DNA from: DASRDU01 sp035560235
GTDB lineage: Bacteria > Acidobacteriota > Blastocatellia > RBC074
Length of the DNA stretch: 64,000 nucleotides
Direction of reading: 5' to 3'
NCBI GenBank assembly: GCA_035560235.1
Contig: DATMAG010000090.1
Location: 44,134-108,133, forward strand
The position numbers were made by a program, and so were the translations under genes. A model generated the notes under the pieces. It worked only from the letters and a program-made list of their open reading frames with translations. It was not told the DNA's origin and ran no database searches. Positions 9,341 to 20,466 of the stretch are shown piece after piece. Within the stretch, counting starts at the first letter, position 1. Every line of letters begins with the position of its first letter.

Positions 9341-11167
9341 GTGATGTCAGGATTTCAGTCACGGACAGTGGCAGCTATGCTCAAGACTCATCAAAACAGA
9401 TTACCGATCAGTTCAAATGTGCAGACTCTGGTAGAGATGCTGCGCTGGCGGGCAACTTATGATGCTGATCAGATCGCCTTCACCTTCCTTGTGGATGGCG
9501 ATGCCGAAGAGGCTCACATCACCTATGGCGAACTCGACCGCCAGGCGCGCGCCATCGGCGCACTGCTGCAACGCAGACTTGCTCCCGGTGACCGGGCCGT
9601 CCTGCTCTATCAGCCGGGACTTGATTATGTTGCCGGATTCTTCGGCTGCCTCTATGCCGGAGTCATTGCGGTTCCGGCCTATCCGCCCAACCCTGTGCGC
9701 CCGAAGCCGACGCTGCCGCGAATTCAGACCATCGTCTCTGACTCGCAGGCCAGGGTAGCGCTGACGAATGCCAGTCTGCTGGCCAGAACACCATCACTGT
9801 TTGAACTGGCTCCGGAACTGTCTGCTCCGGAATGGCTCGCCACTGAAACGCTCGAACCCGGCATTGAAAATGACTGGAAGGAACCTGACATCAGTTCAGA
9901 CTCGCTGGCTTTTCTCCAGTATACCTCCGGCTCGACCGGGAAGCCGCGCGGAGTGATGGTCAGTCACGGCAACCTGCTGCACAATTCACAGATCATTTCA
10001 GAGGGTTTCAGCAGCACGTCTGAAGATTCAGGCATGATCTGGTTGCCGCCTTATCACGATATGGGGCTGATCGGCGGGCTGATTCAGCCGATCTGGCTCG
10101 GCGCTCGGACCGTCCTGATTTCACCAGCAGCGTTTCTGCAGCGTCCATTCCGCTGGCTTCAGGCCATCTCGCGTTATCGCACCACGTTGAGCGGCGGGCC
10201 GAACTTTGCCTACGACCTGGCGCTGCGTCGCGTCACGCCTGAACAAAAAGCGACGCTCGACCTGAGCTGCTGGAAGGTAGCCTTCAACGGGGCCGAACCT
10301 GTGCGTGCCCACACACTGCGCGAATTCGCCAGCGCCTTTGCGTCGTGCGGCTTCAGGCCCGAAGCGCATTACCCCTGTTACGGACTGGCCGAAGGAACGC
10401 TGATCGTCACGGGGGGAGTAAGAAACGGACAACCGCCCCTGTGCACCGTCGAATCGTCAGCACTGGAGAAGGATCAGGTCGTCATCACCTCTGAAGATCA
10501 GCCCGGAGCGCACACGCTTGTCAGCAGCGGTCGGGCGTTGCGCGACGTGACCGTAGTGATTGCCGATCCTGAAACGATGACTCGCTGCCAGAAGGATCAG
10601 ATCGGTGAAATATGGGTTGCGGGTCCGAGCGTTGCCAAAGGCTACTGGAACCGGCCCGAAGAGACGCAACACACTTTTCAGGCTCGTCTGACCGACACTG
10701 GCGAAGGCCCGTTTATGCGCACCGGCGATCTGGGCTTTCTCAGAGACGGCGAACTCTTCGTCACCGGGCGGCTGAAGGATCTCATCATCATTGATGGCCG
10801 GAATCATTATCCGCAGGACATCGAAGCGACTGCCGAACAGAGCCATCCTGAAATCCGCAGGGGCGCGGTCGCCGCTTTTTCAGTTGATTCAGGCGGACAG
10901 GAGCGGCTCGTCATCGTCGCCGAAGTCGAACGCACCTCGCGCGTGCATCGGCAAAAGACAAACGGCGCTGAATCCGGCGCTGATGATGCGGCCAGAGCCA
11001 TCACAGAGGCTGTGCGGCGCGCAGTCTCAGAGAATCACGATGTGCGCGTCCACGCCGTCACGCTGCTCAGGCCTGGTCGCATTCCGCTGACTTCGAGCGG
11101 CAAGATCCGGCGGCAGGCCTGCCGCGCCGCCTTCCTGGACGGAACACTGGAAAATCTGGAGGAATAA
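9341..11167 (+). CDS. Fatty acyl-AMP ligase (FAAL) loading the PKS-NRPS
   Basis: Adenylates a fatty acid and, in this family, passes it to an acyl carrier protein rather than to CoA. The roughly 600-residue protein has the core YTSGSTGKPRG loop near residue 194, the FAAL-like WLPPYHDMGLIGG segment and CYGLAEGT, and ends with the small C-terminal domain carrying the SGKIRR lysine. The start is uncertain: GTG at 9341, ATG at 9344 and ATG at 9377 share the frame and none has a strong ribosome site. The PKS-NRPS gene begins four bases after the stop and opens with an ACP, the expected acceptor. Confidence 0.9.
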   Translation: MMSGFQSRTVAAMLKTHQNRLPISSNVQTLVEMLRWRATYDADQIAFTFLVDGDAEEAHITYGELDRQARAIGALLQRRLAPGDRAVLLYQPGLDYVAGFFGCLYAGVIAVPAYPPNPVRPKPTLPRIQTIVSDSQARVALTNASLLARTPSLFELAPELSAPEWLATETLEPGIENDWKEPDISSDSLAFLQYTSGSTGKPRGVMVSHGNLLHNSQIISEGFSSTSEDSGMIWLPPYHDMGLIGGLIQPIWLGARTVLISPAAFLQRPFRWLQAISRYRTTLSGGPNFAYDLALRRVTPEQKATLDLSCWKVAFNGAEPVRAHTLREFASAFASCGFRPEAHYPCYGLAEGTLIVTGGVRNGQPPLCTVESSALEKDQVVITSEDQPGAHTLVSSGRALRDVTVVIADPETMTRCQKDQIGEIWVAGPSVAKGYWNRPEETQHTFQARLTDTGEGPFMRTGDLGFLRDGELFVTGRLKDLIIIDGRNHYPQDIEATAEQSHPEIRRGAVAAFSVDSGGQERLVIVAEVERTSRVHRQKTNGAESGADDAARAITEAVRRAVSENHDVRVHAVTLLRPGRIPLTSSGKIRRQACRAAFLDGTLENLEE

Positions 11168-11171
11168 TTTC

Positions 11172-14100
11172 ATGAGTTCGCTCAATTCAGACACAACGCC
11201 TGCCTCTCAACGGCAGCCTGACGCAGGAGCGATTCAGGCCTGGCTGATCGGGCGGATGTCTGAGCTGATGGCAGTGGCGCCTGAAGAGATCAACGCGCAA
11301 CTGCCTTTTGAAAATTATGGCATGTCGTCCCGTGAGGCCATCACCATCTCCGGCGAACTCGAGGAATGGCTCGGACGCAGCCTCTCGCCCACGCTCATTT
11401 ACGAATATCCGAACATTACCGCGCTGGCGAAATATCTGGCCGGTGATTCTGCGCAGCCTGAACCGGCGCTGTCCGAATCAACCGGGACAATGCATTCAGA
11501 GCCGCTCGCCATCATTGGCATCGGCTGTCGCTTCCCCGGCGCGCACGGGCCTGAGGAGTTCTGGCAGATGCTGCGCGACGGCGTCAACGCCATCACCGAA
11601 GTCCCGCGCGACCGCTGGAACATTGATGAGTTCTTCGATCCCGATCCTTCCGTGCCCGGCAAAATGGCGACGCGGCGCGGAGGCTTCGTTGATGATGTGG
11701 ACAAATTCGATGCGTCGTTCTTCAACCTTTCGCCGCGCGAAGCCGACCGGATGGAACCGCAGCAGCGTCTGCTGATGGAGACAGTCCAGGAGGCGCTCGA
11801 ACACGCCGGGCGTCCGCCCTCAAAACTCGCCGGAACGAAGACGGGAGTTTTCATAGGCATCTCCGGCCACGACTACTCGCTGCTGCAGAACGGCAACCTT
11901 GATCACATTGACGCTTACACCGGCACCGGCAACGCGCTTTCGCTTGCCGCCAACCGGCTGTCGTATTTCTTCGATTTTCGCGGGCCGAGCCTGGCGATTG
12001 ACACGGCCTGTTCATCCTCGCTTGTGGCTGTTCATCTGGCGGCTCAGAGTCTGCGCCGCGGCGAATCCGACACTGCCATTGCGGGCGGAGTCAATCTGAT
12101 CCTTTCGCCAGAAGTGACGATTGCGCTCTCGCACGCCCGGATGATGGCCCCTGACGGTCAGTGCAAAACCTTCGACGAGAGCGCTGACGGTTACGTCAGA
12201 GGCGAAGGCTGCGGTGTCATCATCCTCAAACGGTTGTCAGATGCTGTTCGTGACGGCGATCAGATCCTGGCTCTGGTGCGCGGCTCGGCCATCAATCAGG
12301 ACGGGCGCACCAACGGACTGACCGCGCCCAGCGGACTCGCGCAGCAGGAAGTCGTCAGGGCCGCGCTCGCTGATGCCGGAGTCCCGCCTCACTCAATCAG
12401 CTATATCGAAGCGCACGGCACCGGCACCAATCTCGGCGATCCGATTGAAATCCGCGCACTCACTGAAGTGATGCAGGGCCGCTCGCTCGACAATCGCTGC
12501 CTGATCGGTTCAGTCAAAACCAGCATCGGGCACCTCGAATCCGCCGCCGGAATTGCCGGGCTGATCAGGACAGTTCTCGCGCTCACGCACCAGGAGATTC
12601 CGCCGCACCTGCATCTGAAAAAAGTCAATCCGCTGATTCCGCTCAGTCAGATTCCGTTCGAGATTCCGACCGTGCGTCGCCCCTGGCCTTCAGGCAGTCA
12701 GCCGCGCCGCGCCGGTGTCAGTTCGTTCGGATTCGGCGGGACCAACGCGCACGTGATTCTCGAAGAGGCTCCGGCCCAGGTCGCGCAAAGTTCATCTTCT
12801 GCTGACCTGTCCGCCGCAGTCGAACGTCCGCGCCACCTGCTGTGCCTGTCGGCAAAGGATCAGGGTGCGCTGCGGGAACTCGCGGTGCGTTATCACAATT
12901 ACCTTTCCGCGCATCCTGAACTTTCGCTGTCTGACATCTGTTATTCAGCCAATACGGGCAGAGATCATTTCAGCCATCGCCTCGCGCTTGCGGCTGAAAC
13001 AGGTGAAGAGATGCGCGAGAAGCTCGCAGCGATCTGCGCTGACCAGACAATCAGTTTTGAGCCAGCCGCGAAGCGACCGAAGCTGGCCTTCCTCTTCACC
13101 GGCCAGGGCGCGCAGTACGCCGGGATGGGCCGACAGCTTTATGAAACTCAACCCGTCTTTCGTCAGGCGCTCGATCAGTGCGCTGAACTTCTGAAGCCTC
13201 ATCTCGAACTGCCGCTGCTGTCGGTCATCTTCGCTGAGAATGAAAACGCGGCGCTCATCAACGAGACGGCTTACACGCAGCCCGCGCTCTTCGCCTTTGA
13301 ATATGCGCTCGCCAGCCTGTGGCAGTCCTGGGGAGTGACGCCGGATTATGTGCTCGGCCACAGTGTCGGCGAATACGTGGCCGCGTGCGTGGCCGGAGTC
13401 TTCAGCCTCGAAGACGGCCTGAAGCTGATCGCTGCGCGCGGTCGCCTGATGCAGTCGCTGCCGCGCGACGGCGAAATGCTGGTCGTATTCGCAGAACAGA
13501 CAAGAGTTGATGCAGCCATCAGCGCATACCGCGACGAGGTCTCAATCGCCGCCGTCAACGGCCCGGAAAGTGTGGTCATCTCGGGTCGGGATACTACTGT
13601 GCAGGCAGTACGCGAGCGGCTTGAAAAGGCCGGAATCACCACACGCCCGCTGACAGTCTCGCACGCCTTTCATTCGCCGCTGATGGAGCCGATCCTGGAC
13701 GAATTCAGCCGCATCGCCGCCGAAGTGCAGTTCAATGCGCCGCGGATTCCACTGATTTCAAATCTGACAGGCAATGTGATGGACAAGGCTCCCGATGCCG
13801 CCTACTGGCGCGCCCACATTCGCGAGGCGGTGCAGTTCAATGCCGGGATGAAGACGCTCGCAGCGCAGCGGTGCGACATGTACCTTGAGATCGGGCCGGG
13901 GCCGACGCTGATCGGAATGGGTCGTCGCTGCGTGTCGGACAGCCGGGCCGTGTGGGTGGCTTCACTCAAACAGAATCAGGATGACTGGCGGGTGATGCTC
14001 GACGCCCTGGCGACGCTTTACGTCAAAGGCATCGAGATCAGTCACGCGGGGTTTGATCAGGATTACCGCCGCACAAGAGTTCAGCTTCCGACCTATCCGT

Positions 14101-17100
14101 TTCAGCGCGTGCGCCACTGGATCGAAACGGGCGAGCGCCGCCGGACTTCAACTGCGACACGCAGCAGCACAGCCGCGACGCATTCACTGCTCGGTGAAAG
14201 GCTGCCTTCGCCGCTCGCGCTGGCACAGTTTCAGACGCAGCTCAGCCTCGACTCCCTGCGCTTCAATCAGTCACCGGATGATTCAGCACTGCTTCCCGAG
14301 TCGGTTTATCAGGAGATGGCGCTTGCCGCAGCGGAAGAAGTCTTCGGCCCCGGTGCGCACACGCTGAATGATTTCTCGCTGCGCGAGCCGCTTCGGCTGA
14401 CCGCAGAGGCGCGCACGGTGCAGACAATTCTGACCGGCGACGATTCGGACAACGTCCGGTTCAGTTTCTACAGCCTCAATGATGACGGGCTATGGACGCT
14501 GCACGCCGCAGCCGCCATCGTTCCGCGCCGGGCTGAAGTCGCGCAGCCTCTGACCAGAGAAACACTGCTCGAACGCGGCGCCGAAGAGCGACAGCAGTTG
14601 CTGTCAGCGCACATTCAGACTCAGCTTGCCCGCGTGCTCGGCCTGTCTGCTTCGAGGCTCGATCCGCATCAGCCGCTCAATACGCTCGGCCTCGATTCGA
14701 TTATGGCCATTGAACTGAAGAACGGCCTCGAAGCGCGGCTTGGCGTTCATCTGCCGATTGCCGCGCTGTTGCAGGGGCCGACGGTGAATGAACTCGCCGC
14801 TCAGATTTCAGTTCAGTTGCAGGAGACGACGAGCGCAGTGACAGGCGACGCGGCAGTATTGAATGAAGCAGAGGATGAAACGACTGAGCACCCGCTTTCG
14901 CCGGGACAGAAGGCGCTATGGTTTCAGCATCAGATGCACCCGGCGAGTGTTTACAACATTCTTTACGCGGTCAGGATTCATTCGCCGGTTGACCTGGCGC
15001 GTTTCGCGCAGGCCTGCGAACGGCTGATGGCGCGGCATCCGGCGCTGCGCACGACCTTTCATTATTCGCACGGCGAGCCTGTGCAGCGGATTCATGCGCG
15101 GATTGAAAATTACTTCAGCCACACGGACGCTTCTGAGCTGACCGATGAGCAGCTGCAGCGGCTGGTCAATGACGAAGCCGGGCGCGGCTTCGATCTCGAA
15201 AGCGGACCGCTCGCGCGCATTCATCTGTTCACGAAATCCGAAACCGAACACATTGCGCTGCTGACGGCGCATCATCTGGTGACTGATCTGTGGTCGCTCT
15301 CGCTGCTGCTGCATGAACTCGGCGTGCTGTACGAAAAGGGAGATGACGCCAGCCTGCCGCCGCTCAGGCTTCGTTACACTGACTATGTGCGGGAGCAGGC
15401 GGCAAGGCTCAACAGCGAAGCAGGCGAACAGCAGTGGCAGTACTGGCAGCAGAAACTTGGCGGCGCGCCGACCGCGCTCTCGCTCCCGACCGACCATCCG
15501 CGCCCTGCAACGCAGACTTTCAGCGGCGCAACCAGACAGCTCAATCTCAGCCCTGAACTTACCAGCCGGTTGAAGGCTCTCAGTGAACGGCACGGAGTCA
15601 CGCTTTATATGACGCTGCTCGCGGCTTATCAGGTGCTGCTGCATCGTTACAGCGGGCAGGAGGACATCGTTGTCGGCACGCCGATGACCGGACGCACGCA
15701 GGCAGCGTGGGCCGACCTGGTCGGATACTTCGTCAATCCCGTCGCGCTGCGAGCCGATCTTTCCGACGATCCATCATTCACCAGGTTCCTCGCGCAGGTG
15801 CGCCAGACCGTGCTTGAAGCGCTCGAACATCAGGAATATCCCTTTCCGCTGATCGTCGAGCGGCTGCGCCCGGAACGCGATCCGGGCCGGACGCCGATCT
15901 TCCAGACGATGTTCATTATGCAGCGCGCCCATTCCGTGGCAGACCGCAGCGTTTCGGCGCTCGCGCTCGGCGAGGAAGGAATCACTGCCTCGCTCGGTCA
16001 GCTGCAGGTCGAATCGTTTCCACTTGAACACCGGGTGGCACCTTTCGATCTGACGCTGATGATGGCCGAGTCAGAAGCGGGGCTGGCGGCTTCGCTGACT
16101 TACAACACTGCGCTCTACGAAGCTGAAACCGCCGCCCGCCTGCTCAGCCATTATGCGACGCTGCTTGAACGGATTGCTGAAAGCCCCGAAGCACAGATCA
16201 CGCGACTGCCGCTGCTCGCGGCTGAAGAGCGCGCAGCCCTGATCGCGGCATCTGACGGCGGTTATGCTGAACTCAATCCGAATCAGCTCGTTTATGGGCA
16301 GATTGCGGCTCAGGCTGCGCGCCGCCCCGATGCCCTCGCCGTCGTTTTCGGTAACGAGCATCTCACATATCGCGAGCTTGACCAGCGCAGCAACAGGCTG
16401 GCGAATTACCTGCGTCGGCGCGGCGTCGGGCCGGACGTGCTCGTGGCCATCTGTGTCGAGCGGTCGCTTGAAATGATTGTCGGCATTATCGGCATTCTCA
16501 AAGCCGGTGGCGCGTATGTCCCGATTGATCCGGCCTACCCGGCAGATCGCGTGGCGCTGATGCTCGAAGATTCAGCCGCGCCGGTTGCGCTGACTCAGGC
16601 GCAGCTCAAACCGAGGATTTCAAAACTGAAATCTGACATTCATCTGATCTGCCTCGACGCCGACTGGCCTTTGATCTCTGAGGAGAGCGCCGAAGCTCCG
16701 GCCAGTGAAGTGAGGCCCGAAAATCTGGCCTACGTGATCTACACTTCCGGTTCGACTGGCAGACCGAAGGGCGTGATGATCGAGCATCACGGCCTGATCA
16801 ATACGATCCAGGCGCTGCGGCAAGTGCACCAGGTGGATGAAAACAGTCGCCATCTGCAGTTCGCTTCCTTCAGCTTCGATGCGTCAGTGGCTGAAATCTT
16901 CACGACGCTGACTGCCGGAGCGACTCTGTGTCTGGCGCGGCGCGAGCAGTTGCTTTCAGAAACAGAGTTGCGCGATCTGCTGCGCCGCGAAGCGATCACG
17001 ACTGCGATTCTGCCGCCCGCGCTGCTCGCCTTTCTTTCCCCCGATGATCTGCCTGCGCTGCAGACAGTGATTTCAGCGGGTGAACGCTGCTCGTGGGAGG

Positions 17101-18206
17101 TGGCCGAACGCTGGTCGCAGGGACGTCGCTTCGTCAACGGCTACGGCCCGACCGAAGCCACCATCGGCCCGGCATTCCATGTCGTCAACGGACACCGCAG
17201 CGATTCGCGCAGCGTGCCGATTGGCCGTCCGATTGAGAACGTGCAGATCTACCTGCTTGACCGCCACCTGCAACCTGTTCCCCAGGGAGTTCCCGGTGAA
17301 ATCTGCATCGGCGGTTACGGCATCGCTCGCGGTTATCTGAATCAGCCTGAACTGACAGCGGAAAAATTTATTGAGTGGTCAGCGGTCAGTGGTCAGTTGT
17401 CACTGGAAATGGTGAGAGGCAACGGACAACGGACAATGGACAACGGACAGCGACTCTATCGCACCGGCGACCTCGCGCGCCGTCTGCCGGACGGCAGCCT
17501 TGAATATCTCGGACGGATTGATGAGCAGGTCAAGATTCGCGGGCTGCGGATTGAACCGGGTGAAATCGAAGCGCTGCTCCGGCAGCATTCAGCCGTGCGC
17601 GAAGCTGTCGTTATGGCCCGCGAGGATCAGCCCGGCGAACTGCGCCTGGTTGCTTACATCGTGCCGCAGGCGACCTCAGGCTCACTGGTCAGTGAACTGC
17701 GCGGTTATCTCAGAAATCAGGTGCCTGAGTACATGGTTCCGGCAACCTTCGTGATGCTGACCGCGCTGCCGCTTTCACCGAACGGCAAGATTGATCGCCG
17801 GGTGCTGCCCGCGCCAGCGCAGGTCACAACCGAAAGGTCAGCCAGCTTTGTGATGCCGCGCAATCAGGTCGAGCAGAAACTGGCATCAATCTGGCAGGAG
17901 CTGCTCCAGACAAACCGGATCGGGATTCACGACAATTTCTTTGAACTCGGCGGTCATTCGCTGCTGCTCGCCAGAGCGCAGACCAGGCTTCAGGAAGAGT
18001 TCAAACGGGAGATTTCAGTTGTCGAACTCTTCCAGTATCCGACAATCAGCGCGCTGGCCGCCGCGCTTTCGCGTGAATCGAACGGCCAGACCGCGCAGCC
18101 ACAGGGCCAGCCGCGCGGCGAGAAACAGAAGGAAGCCATCGCCCGACAGCAGCAGCGCCAGCGCGAGATCGCCACGCGGCGCCCGCCCCGGCCCCGACCG
18201 CAGTAA
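11172..18206 (+). CDS. Hybrid PKS-NRPS, one module each, no release domain
   Basis: Predicted to extend a fatty acyl chain by one malonyl unit and condense it with one amino acid. Domains by residue: ACP (Ser53); KS 112-540 (Cys280, His415, His454); AT about 638-935 (GHSVGE Ser731, HAFH at 831-834, the malonyl-type signature); a DH-like half-domain 1004-1122 lacking the catalytic His; ACP (GLDSIM Ser1176); C domain from 1240 (HHLVTD, 1367-1372); A domain about 1695-2195 (YTSGSTGRPKG near 1857); PCP (GGHS Ser2263). There is no KR, so the beta-keto group should remain, and no TE or reductase; a basic Gln/Arg/Pro tail closes the protein. Hand alignment to GrsA gives a binding-pocket code of about D-A-A-I-I-A-G-I-G, which I cannot assign to a substrate. 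Residues 2068-2093 are encoded by an inserted heptad repeat. The start follows the FAAL stop by four bases. Confidence 0.93.
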   Translation: MSSLNSDTTPASQRQPDAGAIQAWLIGRMSELMAVAPEEINAQLPFENYGMSSREAITISGELEEWLGRSLSPTLIYEYPNITALAKYLAGDSAQPEPALSESTGTMHSEPLAIIGIGCRFPGAHGPEEFWQMLRDGVNAITEVPRDRWNIDEFFDPDPSVPGKMATRRGGFVDDVDKFDASFFNLSPREADRMEPQQRLLMETVQEALEHAGRPPSKLAGTKTGVFIGISGHDYSLLQNGNLDHIDAYTGTGNALSLAANRLSYFFDFRGPSLAIDTACSSSLVAVHLAAQSLRRGESDTAIAGGVNLILSPEVTIALSHARMMAPDGQCKTFDESADGYVRGEGCGVIILKRLSDAVRDGDQILALVRGSAINQDGRTNGLTAPSGLAQQEVVRAALADAGVPPHSISYIEAHGTGTNLGDPIEIRALTEVMQGRSLDNRCLIGSVKTSIGHLESAAGIAGLIRTVLALTHQEIPPHLHLKKVNPLIPLSQIPFEIPTVRRPWPSGSQPRRAGVSSFGFGGTNAHVILEEAPAQVAQSSSSADLSAAVERPRHLLCLSAKDQGALRELAVRYHNYLSAHPELSLSDICYSANTGRDHFSHRLALAAETGEEMREKLAAICADQTISFEPAAKRPKLAFLFTGQGAQYAGMGRQLYETQPVFRQALDQCAELLKPHLELPLLSVIFAENENAALINETAYTQPALFAFEYALASLWQSWGVTPDYVLGHSVGEYVAACVAGVFSLEDGLKLIAARGRLMQSLPRDGEMLVVFAEQTRVDAAISAYRDEVSIAAVNGPESVVISGRDTTVQAVRERLEKAGITTRPLTVSHAFHSPLMEPILDEFSRIAAEVQFNAPRIPLISNLTGNVMDKAPDAAYWRAHIREAVQFNAGMKTLAAQRCDMYLEIGPGPTLIGMGRRCVSDSRAVWVASLKQNQDDWRVMLDALATLYVKGIEISHAGFDQDYRRTRVQLPTYPFQRVRHWIETGERRRTSTATRSSTAATHSLLGERLPSPLALAQFQTQLSLDSLRFNQSPDDSALLPESVYQEMALAAAEEVFGPGAHTLNDFSLREPLRLTAEARTVQTILTGDDSDNVRFSFYSLNDDGLWTLHAAAAIVPRRAEVAQPLTRETLLERGAEERQQLLSAHIQTQLARVLGLSASRLDPHQPLNTLGLDSIMAIELKNGLEARLGVHLPIAALLQGPTVNELAAQISVQLQETTSAVTGDAAVLNEAEDETTEHPLSPGQKALWFQHQMHPASVYNILYAVRIHSPVDLARFAQACERLMARHPALRTTFHYSHGEPVQRIHARIENYFSHTDASELTDEQLQRLVNDEAGRGFDLESGPLARIHLFTKSETEHIALLTAHHLVTDLWSLSLLLHELGVLYEKGDDASLPPLRLRYTDYVREQAARLNSEAGEQQWQYWQQKLGGAPTALSLPTDHPRPATQTFSGATRQLNLSPELTSRLKALSERHGVTLYMTLLAAYQVLLHRYSGQEDIVVGTPMTGRTQAAWADLVGYFVNPVALRADLSDDPSFTRFLAQVRQTVLEALEHQEYPFPLIVERLRPERDPGRTPIFQTMFIMQRAHSVADRSVSALALGEEGITASLGQLQVESFPLEHRVAPFDLTLMMAESEAGLAASLTYNTALYEAETAARLLSHYATLLERIAESPEAQITRLPLLAAEERAALIAASDGGYAELNPNQLVYGQIAAQAARRPDALAVVFGNEHLTYRELDQRSNRLANYLRRRGVGPDVLVAICVERSLEMIVGIIGILKAGGAYVPIDPAYPADRVALMLEDSAAPVALTQAQLKPRISKLKSDIHLICLDADWPLISEESAEAPASEVRPENLAYVIYTSGSTGRPKGVMIEHHGLINTIQALRQVHQVDENSRHLQFASFSFDASVAEIFTTLTAGATLCLARREQLLSETELRDLLRREAITTAILPPALLAFLSPDDLPALQTVISAGERCSWEVAERWSQGRRFVNGYGPTEATIGPAFHVVNGHRSDSRSVPIGRPIENVQIYLLDRHLQPVPQGVPGEICIGGYGIARGYLNQPELTAEKFIEWSAVSGQLSLEMVRGNGQRTMDNGQRLYRTGDLARRLPDGSLEYLGRIDEQVKIRGLRIEPGEIEALLRQHSAVREAVVMAREDQPGELRLVAYIVPQATSGSLVSELRGYLRNQVPEYMVPATFVMLTALPLSPNGKIDRRVLPAPAQVTTERSASFVMPRNQVEQKLASIWQELLQTNRIGIHDNFFELGGHSLLLARAQTRLQEEFKREISVVELFQYPTISALAAALSRESNGQTAQPQGQPRGEKQKEAIARQQQRQREIATRRPPRPRPQ
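17375..17447. repeat. Heptad-repeat element inside the NRPS adenylation domain
   Basis: Four units of GTGGTCA type (17375-17402), a 17-base spacer, then four units of CAACGGA type (17420-17447), which is the reverse complement of GTTGTCC. This is the two-armed design of the intergenic elements at 33, 36, 39 and 43.7 kb, but here it lies in frame in a coding sequence. It codes for most of residues 2068-2093 in the loop before the A7-type RLYRTGDLA motif. Confidence 0.85.
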
Positions 18207-18214
18207 TCAAAAGC

Positions 18215-18258
18215 AAAAAGCGATGAGCGACTGATTCCTTCAGCACTCATCGCTTTTT
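18215..18258. terminator. Bidirectional rho-independent terminator
   Basis: AAAAAGCGATGAG (18215-18227) pairs perfectly with CTCATCGCTTTTT (18246-18258). The A tract on one side and T tract on the other let it work for both the PKS-NRPS gene and the convergent aldehyde dehydrogenase gene. Confidence 0.88.
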
Positions 18259-18278
18259 ATTCTGCTGATGGCAGTGTT

Positions 18279-19805
<1,527 letters not shown>

Positions 19806-19816
19806 AAGATCCGGTG

Positions 19817-20134
19817 TCAGCGGGGCTGGTAGTTGATGGTTTGCGGCTGCGCGCTGCCGAGTCCGGCGCGGCTGCCTTCGGTTGAAAAAGTATGATGGCA
19901 TTGCAGGCAGTTCACCTTCACATCGCGCCACTTGCCCGGATGTTTGTGTATCTTTTCCAGATCAGCCAGTTTTTCAGGCTGATGACAGGCCAGACACTGC
20001 TCGCGCGTCTTTGCATTCTGATGGGCCGGGTTGGCGGGCATCGGTCTGGAAGTCTTTGCCCGGCTGGAGAGAAAATAGAGTCCGCCTACTACAAAGACGA
20101 CGATGATAATAAAGATGATGTCACGAGGTTTCAT
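19817..20134 (-). CDS. Small membrane-anchored c-type cytochrome with two CxxCH motifs
   Basis: A 105-residue protein with an N-terminal hydrophobic helix (about residues 6-22), then two haem-binding motifs, CLACH and CLQCH, spaced about 30 residues apart with extra His residues between and after them. That suggests a periplasm-facing dihaem electron carrier anchored by its N-terminus, similar in design to NapC/NrfH-like or cytochrome c7-type fragments, though I do not recognise a named family. A poor ribosome site precedes the ATG. It is first in a likely two-gene unit with the aldehyde dehydrogenase; a functional link is only suggested by position. Confidence 0.78.
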   Translation of the reverse strand: MKPRDIIFIIIVVFVVGGLYFLSSRAKTSRPMPANPAHQNAKTREQCLACHQPEKLADLEKIHKHPGKWRDVKVNCLQCHHTFSTEGSRAGLGSAQPQTINYQPR

Positions 20135-20270
20135 CCGGAAACGGGACAGAGTTGAGACAGCGATGTTTGATTCAGCGATTCGGCAATCTAACAGACCGCC
20201 TGAAAGAGTGTCAAACTTTCCGCCTCCGGTCCTGTGTAATTACCTTAAGCAGCCTCGCACAAAGAGTTGA

Positions 20271-20300
20271 TTGACTTCGGATTCGCGGGTTTGTTACTAT
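20271..20300 (+). promoter_or_regulatory. Sigma-70-like promoter candidate upstream of the proline-rich protein
   Basis: TTGACT and TACTAT are separated by 18 bases in the 332-base gap 20135-20466. Transcription would start near 20307, about 160 bases before the coding start. Nothing else was recognised in this gap. Confidence 0.5.
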
Positions 20301-20466
20301 GCCCGCGCCTGATTCAATGAGACTTACAGGCGCTTACACACTGTGCCCTGATTCATCCCCCGTACACCTGACCTGATCTGACGCCAGATTAAGTTACTGG
20401 CCAACTGGTCATCCGAAGACTTGAATCAACGGTTGGATTCCCTGCCCCTGACCCAGGATAAACCCT

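Noticed and set aside
18090..18206. A thioesterase or reductase at the end of the PKS-NRPS
   Set aside because: Only about 40 basic, low-complexity residues follow the last carrier domain.
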